In this document: positions 1 through 9,635 of the stretch, piece by piece
Position numbering within the stretch: position 1 is the first letter of the stretch
How the letters are laid out: every line of letters begins with the position of its first letter
Assembly: GCF_001295795.1 (NCBI RefSeq)
Contig: NZ_LJHY01000003.1
Span: forward strand, 62,001 to 126,000
Source: Novosphingobium sp. AAP83
GTDB lineage: Bacteria; Pseudomonadota; Alphaproteobacteria; Sphingomonadales; Sphingomonadaceae
Reading direction: 5' to 3'
Length of the DNA: 64,000 bases
The notes under the pieces: model-generated
Databases searched by the model: none
What the model was told of the DNA's origin: nothing
The model's input: the letters and a program-made list of their open reading frames with translations, nothing else
Translations under genes and position numbers: made by a program

Positions 1-687
1 CGTTGCCTTGGCAAGATCCGCGTAAACGCGGGCTTCAAATGCAGGGTTGCCCTTCCAGCCGACACAAGCGAGGCGATGCTCGATGTAAGCGCCGATTTCC
101 GATGGCTCCATCGCATCAAGGTGATGCGAGGCAATGACGCGCTGGCGCAACTGCTCAAGTTCGCTTGAGGTTTGCAAAAGCGTGCGGAATTCAGGCTGGC
201 CAAGCAGCAGTATCTGGAGCAGCGGATGCGCGCCTAGCTGGAAGTTCGACAGCATCCGCAGCTCTTCCAGCGCTTCCACCGAAAGGTTCTGCGATTCATC
301 GACAACCAGCAAACAACGGCGGCCTTCGCGCGCTTCGTGATGCAGGAAAGCCTCGATCTGCGCCAGCGCGGTGGCCTTGTCATGGCCTGCCACTTCAAGC
401 CCGAAAGCGCGCGCCGAAACGTGGATTAGCTCCTCGCCATCCAGCGCCGATGTGACGATCTGCGCTGCTGTCAGGCGTTGCCGGTCAATCGTGGCCATCA
501 AATGCGCGGCCAGCGTGGATTTGCCCGCGCCCACTTCGCCGGTGATGACGATGAAGCCCTCACCCTGCGCCAGACCATAGCCAAGATAGGACAGCGCCTT
601 GCGGTGCGTCCCGCTTTCAAAATAGAAGCGCGGATCAGGGGTTAGCTGGAACGGGCGGCCTGTGAGGCCATAGAATTCATCATACAT
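1..687 (-). CDS. XrtA/PEP-CTERM-associated ATPase (3' end cut by window)
   Basis: The 229 visible residues start MYDEFYGL and run off the window, so the C-terminus is missing. A Walker A motif (GEVGAGKS, residues 50-57) and a Walker B motif (LLVVDE, 126-131) mark an ExeA-like AAA ATPase. This family is the putative secretion ATPase that accompanies exosortase-A exopolysaccharide loci. It lies 18 bases downstream of the outer-membrane barrel gene on the same strand, so it is probably the next gene of the export operon. It is expected to be cytoplasmic or membrane-peripheral, supplying energy or regulation to polysaccharide export; the exact role is not established. Confidence 0.85.
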   Translation of the reverse strand, partial: MYDEFYGLTGRPFQLTPDPRFYFESGTHRKALSYLGYGLAQGEGFIVITGEVGAGKSTLAAHLMATIDRQRLTAAQIVTSALDGEELIHVSARAFGLEVAGHDKATALAQIEAFLHHEAREGRRCLLVVDESQNLSVEALEELRMLSNFQLGAHPLLQILLLGQPEFRTLLQTSSELEQLRQRVIASHHLDAMEPSEIGAYIEHRLACVGWKGNPAFEARVYADLAKAT

Positions 688-705
688 CGAGGCCGTCTCC
701 GGACA

Positions 706-2424
706 TCAGAAAGAATAGCGCAGGCCGACCTGGCCTTGTGCGATTGCTTCGTCTTCAACCACTTTGCGGTTAACAGACACTAAACCGACCGCCGCCGTTG
801 CCACCAAACGGTCGGTCAGGTTGCGGAAGTAGGAGGCATTTGCGCCGATTGTGTTGATGTCCTGATCATCAGACACGCCATTCTGGAACCAAGCGGCATA
901 GGTCGAGAGGGCAAAGCTCGACCGGCGATCGATCGGGCCATTAATGCCTGCGTTAACAAAGTAGCTTTCATCCAGCGTCCCGTTGGCTGCGCCGAGCACC
1001 GAATCCTGCCGGGCGATGAAGCTGCGGCGAATGTAACCGCCGCCGACCCCTGCCTGCATCCGGCCAATTTGGTGCGAATAGGTGGCGTTAACGCCGCGCG
1101 CACGGAAGACGGATGCTGACACCGATGAGAGCGCATTGTTAATGCAGCCGCCGCTTTGTGAGCCATTGGCGCAGCCGCCGATCTGGCCATTGAACGGATC
1201 ACGGTTCACTTCAAAATCGGTTGGCAAATCACGCAAGGCGCGGCCCACCTGTCCGCCAAAGCCTGAGATGTTGTCAAATGCGGCAATGCTTAAAGCGCTG
1301 CGATCATTGGGCGTATAAGAGAAGCTGCCGTAATAGGTCGTGCTGTCATAACGTCGCCCGATGAAGGCCGAGAGCGCGGTGCGACGGCTGGGCCGCCACA
1401 TGACACCTGCATCCCATGTCAGGCCTTCGGTTTCATAAGCAATCTGGCGGTCGCGGCTTTTGTCAGTGACGAAGCGGCCATCCGATCCGATCACGCCATT
1501 GCCATTGATATCGCGCACAGCATCGCGCGAAGAAACCGTGACGTCCTCATACCCAACCGCGCCGATTACCGCGACAGTTGAAGTGACGGGATAATTCGCC
1601 TGAACGCTGGCGCGCATATCACGCACGCGCTGGTCAAGGTTCGAAATATCTTCTTGGAAGAACGAGCCTGTTGCGGTGAGGCCAATCGGCAGCACGGTGC
1701 CTGCGGCAATCCCGGCAGAGACTTGTGCCGATTGGGCAAAGGAATCGTCGAAGACTTGGGTGAACGCGTTTGCGGGCGGCGTTTGCGGCGTGGCGCTCTG
1801 TTCAATGCGGGTGTACCCCAGCATGTACGAACCGGCCAAAGCCACATCGCCCACGTTGGTTGATACTGCTGGTCCTGCGTAAAGCGAATAGACCTGATTG
1901 GAGGCATCGCCATTGGCCACAGGGTTCAGCGACGAGGCACCGTTGCCTTCAAAGCGCGTCCGCACGGCAAGTGCGCCTGCCTCAATGGCCAGTTGGCGCG
2001 GAACAAGATCGTGCTTCACACGCGCCAGGCCCGATACCGTATCGCCATTAATGCCGCGATTGTTATTGCCTTGGGCAATCCGGCGCTCATACCTGAACGA
2101 AACCGCGCCCTGCGTGCGACGACCATTGAGCGCCATGTCTACCCCTGCCGCAATCGCGGTGTAGGTCAGCACGTCATCGCCGGGGGAGAGTTCATAAAGG
2201 ACGTTCTGGTTCAGCTCGATATAAGGCTGGATCGTGGTGCGCGCACCGCCCCCTGCACTGCGCGAGGACAAGCCGCCACGCGTTTGCGCACGCCCGGATG
2301 AAGCCCCGCTCCCCTCCATCGGTTCATAGGGCATGGACTGCGCGTGCAACGGTTGCGCGCACAAAGCAGCAAGGGCAGCACTGGCAACAAGCGCGTGACG
2401 CGCCAGAATCAACGGACGGTTCAT
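706..2424 (-). CDS. XrtA-locus outer-membrane beta-barrel protein
   Basis: The protein is 572 residues. It has a Sec signal peptide ending near residue 28 (LHA-QS), then a low-complexity Ser/Gly segment, then long alternating beta-strand-like sequence that ends in a terminal Phe (GLRYSF), a typical barrel C-terminus. Length and setting match the uncharacterised outer-membrane barrel found in PEP-CTERM/exosortase-A polysaccharide loci; relatives are sometimes mislabelled YajC. Its start overlaps the stop of the tyrosine-kinase gene by four bases (ATGA), indicating coupling. A role as an outer-membrane component of EPS secretion is inferred from context. Confidence 0.8.
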   Translation of the reverse strand: MNRPLILARHALVASAALAALCAQPLHAQSMPYEPMEGSGASSGRAQTRGGLSSRSAGGGARTTIQPYIELNQNVLYELSPGDDVLTYTAIAAGVDMALNGRRTQGAVSFRYERRIAQGNNNRGINGDTVSGLARVKHDLVPRQLAIEAGALAVRTRFEGNGASSLNPVANGDASNQVYSLYAGPAVSTNVGDVALAGSYMLGYTRIEQSATPQTPPANAFTQVFDDSFAQSAQVSAGIAAGTVLPIGLTATGSFFQEDISNLDQRVRDMRASVQANYPVTSTVAVIGAVGYEDVTVSSRDAVRDINGNGVIGSDGRFVTDKSRDRQIAYETEGLTWDAGVMWRPSRRTALSAFIGRRYDSTTYYGSFSYTPNDRSALSIAAFDNISGFGGQVGRALRDLPTDFEVNRDPFNGQIGGCANGSQSGGCINNALSSVSASVFRARGVNATYSHQIGRMQAGVGGGYIRRSFIARQDSVLGAANGTLDESYFVNAGINGPIDRRSSFALSTYAAWFQNGVSDDQDINTIGANASYFRNLTDRLVATAAVGLVSVNRKVVEDEAIAQGQVGLRYSF

Positions 2425-3386
2425 TCCTTGTATCCGTAATAAGTGCCGAAGCGGCGGCCCGTGGTGGAAAACCGGGTGCCGTTGAGCAGGAGCTTGATGT
2501 CATCACAGGCAGAAAGCAGGTGGACCGCATCGCGCAGCGCAGCCTCACCGGTCATATCGGCGCGCACGATCATCACGGTCTGGCCGACATGATTGGCGAG
2601 CACTGATGCGGGCGATGCGGCAAGCGCGGGAGGCGAATCGAAAATGACGATGCGATTGGGCGCATGTGCCGTCAGCCGCGCCAGCACTTCGCCGGTGCGC
2701 GATGAGGCGAGATATTCGGTGTCAGAGCCCGTCGCGTTACCAGCGGGCAGCACATAAAGCCCTGCAATATCTGTGCCGATGATGCAGTCTTCGACCGCCA
2801 TCGACGGATCAGCCAGCGCATCCATCAGACCCGGACCACCGGGCAGCCCGAGCGTTGACAGGACCGATGGCTTGGCAAAATCAGCGTCTACCAACAGAAC
2901 TTCGTTGTCTTTTTCAGCGGCTATCGAAAGCGCAAGATTCGCTGCACAAAACGTCTTGCCCTCGCCCGGATGGGCGGAACACACGAGGATGCGTTCCCCA
3001 TGGACAGCCCCCCTGCCCCCACGCGATTCCGCCGCCGTGCGCAGCAATTGCCGCTTCACAATGCGAAATTCTTCAAGCAGGCCAGTGACCGCGCTTTCGG
3101 GTTCGATCAGGCACTGTTCGCGCAAATGGGCGCGGTCAATCTTGTGGTAAACGCCATGAAACGGCTTGGCTTCAGGCTGGGTGACAACCGGTTGAACGAG
3201 CGTTGGCTGTGTTGCCGGCACCGGCTGTGGCACTGGTTTGACAACCGGTGCAGTCACTGGCCCAGTCACTGGAGGAAGATCCGCAATTGGCGGCCGCGTC
3301 AGCGTGCGGAAATCAAAGCTGCCCGATGCCCGCTCGATCAACGAAGGGCCTGAAGGCGGCAGCGGGATTCTGGTCTGGTCGGTCAT
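2421..3386 (-). CDS. XrtA-associated tyrosine autokinase (CpsD/CapB-like)
   Basis: This 321-residue P-loop protein has Walker A (HPGEGKT, ~139-145), Walker A' (LLVDADFAKPS, 164-174) and a DSPPALA segment typical of bacterial tyrosine kinases. The C-terminus carries a tyrosine cluster (TYYGY), the likely autophosphorylation tail. Residues ~36-70 form a Val/Pro/Thr-rich linker. It sits directly behind the Wzz-like gene (13-base gap), as expected for a cytoplasmic kinase that binds the chain-length protein and controls polymer length. Phosphorylation itself is inferred from the family. Confidence 0.88.
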   Translation of the reverse strand: MTDQTRIPLPPSGPSLIERASGSFDFRTLTRPPIADLPPVTGPVTAPVVKPVPQPVPATQPTLVQPVVTQPEAKPFHGVYHKIDRAHLREQCLIEPESAVTGLLEEFRIVKRQLLRTAAESRGGRGAVHGERILVCSAHPGEGKTFCAANLALSIAAEKDNEVLLVDADFAKPSVLSTLGLPGGPGLMDALADPSMAVEDCIIGTDIAGLYVLPAGNATGSDTEYLASSRTGEVLARLTAHAPNRIVIFDSPPALAASPASVLANHVGQTVMIVRADMTGEAALRDAVHLLSACDDIKLLLNGTRFSTTGRRFGTYYGYKE

Positions 3387-3399
3387 CGGCCGTTCTCCC

Positions 3400-4917
3400 T
3401 CATGCCACCATGCCGCGCTTCAGCATCTCAATGCCGAGCAAGACGAACAGGACAACGAACAATCCGGCAAAGCCCCCGGCGAACCATTTGAGGCGGCGCG
3501 CCCGTTCGCTGCGGGTTTTGCGCGTGATCGCTTCAGATATCGAACCGATCACGGTCAGCCCGGTGGCGCGCTCAAGCTGGCCGGTGGTGGAATAGGCCGA
3601 TTTGAGCTGGCCGAGCGCGAATGCACCGCCGCAACCTGCGCCAATGCCAACGACCAGCACCAGCGTCAGCAACATCGGACGGTCAGGCGCAGCGGGGCCA
3701 GCCGGCATCGTTGGCGGATCGATCACTTCAAACTTCACCGCATCGCGCTCGGTTTCCACTTGCCCGCGCAGGCGCAGTACCTCACGGTCACGCAGCAGTT
3801 TGTCGTATTGCTCTTTGAGCACATCATAATCGCGGCCAATGCGTGACGCTTCGGCAGCGATGGCCGGTTCGCCATATTGCTGCGCTGAAAGCCGCGCGAC
3901 TTCGGTCATAAGCGAAGCCTTGCGCGATTGCAGCGCAACGAGGCTGGCTTCGCGATCCGCCTTGATCGAGATCAGCGAGCTATAGGCAGGATTGGGTGCT
4001 CCGCCTCCGGGGCCTTCGACGCTGGCAGAGCGCTGAAGCGCGGCGACTTGTGCCTTTGCCGAGATCACATCGGGGTGGCTATCGGTCAACCCGCGTGCGC
4101 GCATTGAGCCAAGATCGGACAGAGCCTGCTGCAAAGCGCCCTTGGCTCCGCCCGCAACACCGGGCATCGCAATGGTTTGCGGGGTGCCCGAAAGCTGCCC
4201 GTTGATCGATGCCAGCGCGCTTTGCGCGGCAAGCAGGTTCGATTCAATATCACGCATTTCACCGCGCGCCGATTCGATCTTGGTCGTGACCGAGCCGCTG
4301 CCGGGGATCATATCGGCGTTCTTGGCTTCAAATTCCGTACGCTTGAGCTCGGCTGCTTCAAGCGCCTTTTTGCGGTCTGACAACTGCTGGTCAAGGAATG
4401 CCAATGTCTCGGTCATTTCCCCGCGACCACCTGCCAGATTTTCCTCGCGGAAGATGTCGATCATCTTCTGCACGATGTCCTGAGCCAGCTTGGCGTTTTC
4501 GCCATCATTGCGACCTCCGCCACCCGCCGTGCCGGTGATCTGGAAAAGGTTGTCCTGCTGGCTCACCACCGAAATGCGTTTGCTCAGACCAGCAACCGCC
4601 GCCTGCATTTGCTTGTCATCGGTCACGCTGTCGCCAAGCCGCGTTGCGCGGATGACCTTTTCGAGATTGACCGAGCTGGTCAGCGTCTGACGCACACGTT
4701 CAATGTCGCGCTTGCGATCACCGCCGATGCCGATCTGGTCTGCCAGCACATCATCGATCTGCACGAAAATGCGCGCTCTGGATTCATAGCTGTTGGGCAC
4801 CATGGCCACGATCAGCCAGCCAAGCATGCAAACGGCCCAAGCAAGACCCAACGCGATCCAGCGGCGAAGCCAGATGCCGTGGAGCGCAATGCGCACTTCT
4901 TCGTAAATGTTGGTCAT
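3400..4917 (-). CDS. XrtA system polysaccharide chain-length determinant (Wzz-like)
   Basis: This 505-residue inner-membrane co-polymerase has a Wzz domain at the N-terminus with a transmembrane segment around residues 18-40. A long charged, coiled-coil-like periplasmic region follows, then two C-terminal hydrophobic segments (about 420-440 and 478-500). This layout fits the PEP-CTERM-locus chain-length family. It lies between the Wza-like export gene and the tyrosine kinase on the minus strand. It is expected to set the length of the exopolysaccharide together with the neighbouring kinase. Confidence 0.88.
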   Translation of the reverse strand: MTNIYEEVRIALHGIWLRRWIALGLAWAVCMLGWLIVAMVPNSYESRARIFVQIDDVLADQIGIGGDRKRDIERVRQTLTSSVNLEKVIRATRLGDSVTDDKQMQAAVAGLSKRISVVSQQDNLFQITGTAGGGGRNDGENAKLAQDIVQKMIDIFREENLAGGRGEMTETLAFLDQQLSDRKKALEAAELKRTEFEAKNADMIPGSGSVTTKIESARGEMRDIESNLLAAQSALASINGQLSGTPQTIAMPGVAGGAKGALQQALSDLGSMRARGLTDSHPDVISAKAQVAALQRSASVEGPGGGAPNPAYSSLISIKADREASLVALQSRKASLMTEVARLSAQQYGEPAIAAEASRIGRDYDVLKEQYDKLLRDREVLRLRGQVETERDAVKFEVIDPPTMPAGPAAPDRPMLLTLVLVVGIGAGCGGAFALGQLKSAYSTTGQLERATGLTVIGSISEAITRKTRSERARRLKWFAGGFAGLFVVLFVLLGIEMLKRGMVA

Positions 4918-4942
4918 AGCCGCCGTGTTCCCCGCCCGCTGC

Positions 4943-5590
4943 TCAGAACGAGCTTTCGGGGATGATGATCACATCGCCCGGCATAAGGAGGACATTGGCC
5001 TTGGTATCGCCCTTGCGCAGCAAGTCACCAATGCGCACGGCGTATTCTTTCTGGTTGCCCGATTGCTTGTCGAACCGGACCAGCCGCGCCTTGTTGCCAG
5101 CGGCGAATTCCGAAAGACCGCCTACAGCGATCATGGCGTCCAGCAGCGTCATATTGGCGCGGAACGGGATAGAGGCAGGCTTTTCAGTCGCGCCCACGAT
5201 CCGCACTTGCTGGCTGAAGGTACCGGCAAACTTGTTGACGATGACCGAGACGATGGGTTCCTGAATGTACTGCGACAATTGCAGCTTGATATCTTCCGAC
5301 AACATCGACGGCGTCTTGCCCACAGCGGGCATGTCGGTGATCAGCGGCGTGGTGATGCGCCCGTCAGGGCGGACCTGCACCGAAGCGCCCAGTTCAGGAT
5401 TGCGCCAGACGAAAATGGTCAGTTCATCCAGCGGCCCGATCACATATTCTTCGCCTGGACCTTCTTGTAGCGCAACGAACGAGGCAGGCGGCAATTGCTG
5501 CCCGCCGCCAACGCCGCCGCAACCCGACAGGGCAAGGCTCAACATAGCCGTGCTGGCGAGAATACGGGTAACGCGCGAATTCAAAGGCAT
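4943..5590 (-). CDS. XrtA system polysaccharide export lipoprotein (Wza-like)
   Basis: The 215-residue protein starts with a lipoprotein signal ending in the lipobox LSGC (Cys24), followed by a Gly-rich stretch. It then has a Poly_export domain (about 45-125; motif YVIGPLDELTIFVWRNPEL) and an SLBB-type region. It is the outer-membrane export component of Wzx/Wzy-type EPS secretion in exosortase-A loci. It is the first gene of the minus-strand export run (export, chain length, kinase, barrel, ATPase), so the operon promoter should lie in the roughly 210-base gap upstream (5591-5803). Confidence 0.88.
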   Translation of the reverse strand: MPLNSRVTRILASTAMLSLALSGCGGVGGGQQLPPASFVALQEGPGEEYVIGPLDELTIFVWRNPELGASVQVRPDGRITTPLITDMPAVGKTPSMLSEDIKLQLSQYIQEPIVSVIVNKFAGTFSQQVRIVGATEKPASIPFRANMTLLDAMIAVGGLSEFAAGNKARLVRFDKQSGNQKEYAVRIGDLLRKGDTKANVLLMPGDVIIIPESSF

Positions 5591-5803
5591 GGCCTATCCT
5601 TGTATTTTGCGGCGCCTCGCTCCCCCTGCCGCACACACGTGCAAGGGGCACAACACCGCAATTCATTCTCGGATATCGCCAAAAAGGGTGAATATTGCGT
5701 TAGCTTTGATTGCAGATATGGCCGCGACCGGCAGGAATTTGCCGCTGTCCCAAAACGGGACCAGTGGCGCGGAAACCTTTAACGCTAGTGCAGCATTGCT
5801 TTG

Positions 5804-7030
5804 TTAAACAAGGATTTCCCGCGCTGGACCTTGGCCCAGAAACATCGCTGGACTGGCACTGGCACCATAAGCGCCGGCACAAAAAATCGCCACAAGATCG
5901 CCCACATCGGCGCGCGGAAAGCCACCTTTATCGGCCAAGCGGTCCAGCGGCGTACACAGGCAGCCAACGATATTGGCCTCTTCTTCTACCGCTGCGTCAT
6001 AGCGTGTGGCGATGGCGCTGGGGTAATTGCGGCGCACCACCGTGCCGAAATTTCCGCTAGCGGCGAGCTGGTGATGCAAGCCGCCATCGGTGACGAGATA
6101 GACCTCGCCGTGGCTTTCCTTGCGATCCACGATTTGCGCAAGATAGACACCCGCCTCGCCAACAAGATAGCGGCCCAGCTCCATTACGAACGCGGTATCT
6201 TTCAACACGTCTGGCAGATCGGCGAAACGCTCGGCCAGAGCGGCCCCCACTTTGCCGATATCCACCGGCACATCACCGGGGAAATAGGGAATGCCGATGC
6301 CGCCACCCAGATTGCACTTGGGCAATGCAGCCCCGGATTCTTCAGCAAGCCGCGCCGCCAGCGCCAGCGTCTGCCCCTGCGTTTCGATGATCGCATCGGC
6401 GGAAAGTGCCTGACTTCCTGCGAAAATATGGAATCCGCGCCAATCGGCTCCTTCAGCAATCAACCGGCGGGCGAGCGCGGGCACGCGGGCTTCGTCTATG
6501 CCGAACGGCTTGGCCCCGCCGCCCATCTTCATCCCCGATCCTTTAAGATCGAATTCGGGATTCACCCGGATGGCGAGTTTCGGCGTAATGCCAAGGCGGT
6601 TGGCAATGTCCAGCGCGCGGGCAGCCTCCCCTTCGGATTCAAGGTTCAGCGTAGCGCCCGCCGCAATCGCCGCTTCCAGTTCTGTGTCACGTTTGCCCGG
6701 CCCGGCAAAGCTGACCCGCGCCGGATCGATCCCCGCCGCCTGCACAATCGCCAGTTCCCCGCCTGAGGCAATATCAAAGCCATCTACCAGACCGGCCATG
6801 TGTTCGAGAACCGGCGCAAACGGGTTCGCCTTCACGGCATAATGAAGCGCCAAGCGATCCGGCATGGCCGCGCGAAGTTCCGCAACGCGTCGGGTTAACA
6901 TCTCACGCGAATAAACAAACAGCGGGGTTCCGCCAGCTTGGGCAACCAGGGCCGTTGCCTTATGTCCGGCAATCGCCAATTCGCCGTCGATGGCAGCAAA
7001 GCCTGAAGGGATCGGGCCAAGTGGTTTCAT
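5804..7030 (-). CDS. Pyridoxal-dependent decarboxylase, exosortase A system-associated
   Basis: This 408-residue fold-III PLP enzyme belongs to the ornithine/lysine/diaminopimelate decarboxylase superfamily. The PLP-binding lysine is in HYAVKANP (Lys68); a Gly-rich phosphate loop (LGGGIG) and a GCLCTPLD active-site Cys segment are present, and AYGASASP lies near the C-terminus. I chose the ATG at 7030 because it overlaps the ligase stop by four bases; a longer upstream reading gives a Cys/Arg-rich, non-family leader. The substrate is unknown. The neighbouring AMP ligase and carrier protein suggest it makes an amine or amino-acid derivative for the exopolysaccharide system. Confidence 0.88.
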   Translation of the reverse strand: MKPLGPIPSGFAAIDGELAIAGHKATALVAQAGGTPLFVYSREMLTRRVAELRAAMPDRLALHYAVKANPFAPVLEHMAGLVDGFDIASGGELAIVQAAGIDPARVSFAGPGKRDTELEAAIAAGATLNLESEGEAARALDIANRLGITPKLAIRVNPEFDLKGSGMKMGGGAKPFGIDEARVPALARRLIAEGADWRGFHIFAGSQALSADAIIETQGQTLALAARLAEESGAALPKCNLGGGIGIPYFPGDVPVDIGKVGAALAERFADLPDVLKDTAFVMELGRYLVGEAGVYLAQIVDRKESHGEVYLVTDGGLHHQLAASGNFGTVVRRNYPSAIATRYDAAVEEEANIVGCLCTPLDRLADKGGFPRADVGDLVAIFCAGAYGASASPAMFLGQGPAREILV

Positions 7031-8589
7031 GAAGTGGCATCTCCTGCGGCGAGTTCTGCCGCCAAGGCAACACGGTCCAGCTTGCCGTTGGGGCTGACCG
7101 GCATCGCATCGCGCCAATGCACATGGCGCGGAACCATGAAGTTGGGAAGCGCCCGGGTAAGCGCGGGGATCAATTCTGCTCGCGCCGCCGCTTCATCGCC
7201 CGAAGCGCGCACAACCAGGTGGATCGCAGCGCCCAATTGCGGGTCAGGCAGGCCCAAAGCCACCGCTTCTGCGACAAACCCGGTCGCAACAGCGGCCTCT
7301 TCCACCTCCTGCGGGCTAACGCGGTTTCCGCTAGTCTTGATCATCGCATCACGCCGCCCGACGAAGTGCAGCAACCCTTGCGGATCGCGGCGCACGCGGT
7401 CCCCCGACCAGACCGCCATGCCACCCAGTTCAGAGAAGGAAGGCGCAGGCTTAAAGCGTTCAGCGGTGCGCTGCACATCCTGCCAATAGCCTTGCGCCAC
7501 CAGCGGGCCGGTGTGGACCAGCTCGCCCTCTTCATCAGGCGCGGCGGCTTGGCCTGCATCATTCACCACAAGGATTTCGGCGAAGGGAATGGCTTTGCCG
7601 ATTGAGGTAGGGTGTTCGTCCACCAACGCGGGATCGAGGTAGGTTGAACGGAAAGCTTCGGTGAGGCCGTACATCGGATAAAGATCGGCTTGCGGAAATT
7701 TGCGGCGCAGCGCCCGGACCAGCGACGGAGTGAGCGCGCCGCCACTGTTTGTAAGGCGTGAGAGATGCGCTGCTGTTTCTTGCGGCCAATCGAGTTCGGC
7801 CAATTGCAGCCACAGCGGCGGAACAGCCGCAATCGTGGTGACACCATAGCGCGCGACAGATTTCACCACATCGCGCGGCGTCAGGTAATCCAGCGGCACC
7901 ACCGAGCCACCGGCATACCACGTTGAAAGCAACTGGTTCTGGCCGTAATCGAAGGCCAAGGGCAGCACGGCCAGCACGCGGTCTTGTGGCTGGACTTTGA
8001 GATAATGCGCCACACTCACCGCGCCGAGCCACAAGTTGGCCTGGCTGAGCATCACGCCCTTGGGCCGTCCGGTGGAACCGCTGGTATAGAGAATTGCGGC
8101 AAGGCTATCGGGCGCGGCATCGGACGGCGGCACGATGGTGCCCAGCGCTTCAGCCTCTGCCCAGACGGTCGGCTCCTCGCGCACCGGGCACAAAGCATCG
8201 CCCGTTTCCAGCGTATCAAGCCGCGCTTTGTTGGCGAGCAACAGCGATGCGCCGCTATCACCCAAGATATGCGCCACTTGTGCGCGTTTGAGCAGCGGGT
8301 TGACTGGCACATGCACCAGCCCTGCCCGCACCGCCGCCAGAGGCATCAGGCACGCAAGTTCGGTTTTGGGCAACCACGTGGCGATCCGGGCACCCGATTG
8401 CGGCACTTGCGATTTTAGCCAACCCGCAAGCAATCCTACACGTGCATTTAACGCTTCGAAGCTAAGCGTGTGGTCCTTGAGCACCAGCGCAGGGGCATTG
8501 TCGCTCCCGCGCAAGGCAAGATGATCAAGCGGATACACGGTAGGATCGGGTTCGGCGGGCACGCGGTGAATCTCGAAATTTTGGATCAA
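7027..8589 (-). CDS. Acyl-CoA ligase (AMP-forming), exosortase A system-associated
   Basis: This 520-residue adenylate-forming enzyme has a P-loop motif (LYTSGSTGRPKG) and the C-terminal catalytic-lysine motif (PNGKLDR). It fits the AMP ligase subfamily found in exosortase-A EPS loci. It would activate a carboxylic or amino acid and load it on CoA or, more likely here, on the carrier protein encoded across the divergent promoter. The assigned start is a TTG only 14 bases from the divergent gene; a GTG nine codons in is an alternative. Its stop overlaps the decarboxylase start (ATGA). Confidence 0.87.
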   Translation of the reverse strand: MIQNFEIHRVPAEPDPTVYPLDHLALRGSDNAPALVLKDHTLSFEALNARVGLLAGWLKSQVPQSGARIATWLPKTELACLMPLAAVRAGLVHVPVNPLLKRAQVAHILGDSGASLLLANKARLDTLETGDALCPVREEPTVWAEAEALGTIVPPSDAAPDSLAAILYTSGSTGRPKGVMLSQANLWLGAVSVAHYLKVQPQDRVLAVLPLAFDYGQNQLLSTWYAGGSVVPLDYLTPRDVVKSVARYGVTTIAAVPPLWLQLAELDWPQETAAHLSRLTNSGGALTPSLVRALRRKFPQADLYPMYGLTEAFRSTYLDPALVDEHPTSIGKAIPFAEILVVNDAGQAAAPDEEGELVHTGPLVAQGYWQDVQRTAERFKPAPSFSELGGMAVWSGDRVRRDPQGLLHFVGRRDAMIKTSGNRVSPQEVEEAAVATGFVAEAVALGLPDPQLGAAIHLVVRASGDEAAARAELIPALTRALPNFMVPRHVHWRDAMPVSPNGKLDRVALAAELAAGDATS

Positions 8590-8603
8590 AGGACGGTTGC
8601 GAA

Positions 8604-9596
8604 TTGGACGTCTATCACGCCAGTCTTAAAGAAGCGCAAGCGGACCTGCGTGCTATGGCGGTGGCGTACGGTTCCCCGTTCGAGCGGCTCGACTGGCTGG
8701 CACTGCTTGCCGATACCTGTCTGGATCCCGCAAAAGCCCGCGTATCCATCGCAATCGAGGGGCCTCGCGTTGCCCTGCTGCCCTGGCGCGAAGAGCATGG
8801 GCAGATCGAAGCACTGGCCAATTGGTATAGCTTTTTTGTGCGTGCCGCAGGAGATAGTGACCTTCTTTCAGACATTGTGCGAAGCTTGCCCCATGGCCGC
8901 GCGTGCTTTGCGCCGATGCCGCAAGCCGATGCGCAGGCGCTGACAACTGCGATGCGTAAAGCCGGATGGGTTGTGCTTTGCGAACCGTGCGATGCGAATC
9001 ACGTGCTTGAGGTCAAAGGCTGCTCTTTTGCCGAATACTGGGCATCAAGGCCCGGAGCCTTGCGCGAAACCGTGCGTCGCAAGGGCAAAAAGGGTGAAGT
9101 CACTTTGCGCATCGCCACTGCATTTTCCCAAGCCGATTGGGACGCTTACGAGACGATCTACAGATTGAGTTGGAAGCCCGGCGAGGGCAGCCCCGATTTC
9201 CTGCGCAAATGGGCGCAGATGGATGGCGATGCCGGGAGGCTGCGGCTGGGCATTGCCGAAATCGATGGCCAGCCGGTGGCCGCACAGTTCTGGACCGTTG
9301 AGGGCGGAACCGCCTTCATTCACAAGCTGGCGCATGATGAACACTTCCGTAAACAATCGCCCGGAACGCTGCTGACGGCGGCGATGTTTGCCCACGTGAT
9401 TGACTCAGACTGCGTGGATCTGGTCGACTTCGGGACGGGCGATGATCCCTATAAGCGTGACTGGATGGACACCGTGCGCACACGCTGGCGGGTGCGGGCA
9501 TGGCGGCTCGGTTCTGTCCAGCACTGGCCTTCGCTGGTGCGCGCTTTTGGGCGGCGATTGCTCCAAGGTCTTGTTTCTGCGAACCGGCGTGGTTAA
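8604..9596 (+). CDS. GNAT-family (FemAB/CelD-like) N-acyltransferase
   Basis: This 330-residue protein has the duplicated GNAT layout of the FemAB/CelD-like group; the C-terminal half (around GQPVAAQFWTVEGGTAF and HKLAHDE) resembles the Acetyltransf_6 domain. It opens the plus-strand operon with the carrier protein and hydrolases and is divergent from the ligase. The likely role is acyl or aminoacyl transfer during EPS modification. The start shown is TTG. An ATG at 8655 (MAVAYGSPFERL) is equally possible and would leave more room for divergent promoters. Confidence 0.75.
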   Translation: MDVYHASLKEAQADLRAMAVAYGSPFERLDWLALLADTCLDPAKARVSIAIEGPRVALLPWREEHGQIEALANWYSFFVRAAGDSDLLSDIVRSLPHGRACFAPMPQADAQALTTAMRKAGWVVLCEPCDANHVLEVKGCSFAEYWASRPGALRETVRRKGKKGEVTLRIATAFSQADWDAYETIYRLSWKPGEGSPDFLRKWAQMDGDAGRLRLGIAEIDGQPVAAQFWTVEGGTAFIHKLAHDEHFRKQSPGTLLTAAMFAHVIDSDCVDLVDFGTGDDPYKRDWMDTVRTRWRVRAWRLGSVQHWPSLVRAFGRRLLQGLVSANRRG

Positions 9597-9635
9597 GGGC
9601 GCAACGAAACGTCCTCTTTCATGTTCAGGACCCCG

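Noticed and set aside
5747..5761. GTCCC-AAAAC-GGGAC dyad upstream of the export operon
   Set aside because: Only five base pairs; no recognised regulator site and no second copy, so it is not listed as a feature.
5591..5803. Search for a sigma-54 promoter of the EPS export operon
   Set aside because: No GG-N10-GC element with correct spacing on the minus strand in this gap.
9621..9635. Earlier ATG of the acyl carrier protein
   Set aside because: No ribosome-binding site precedes it, while AGGA precedes the ATG at 9636.
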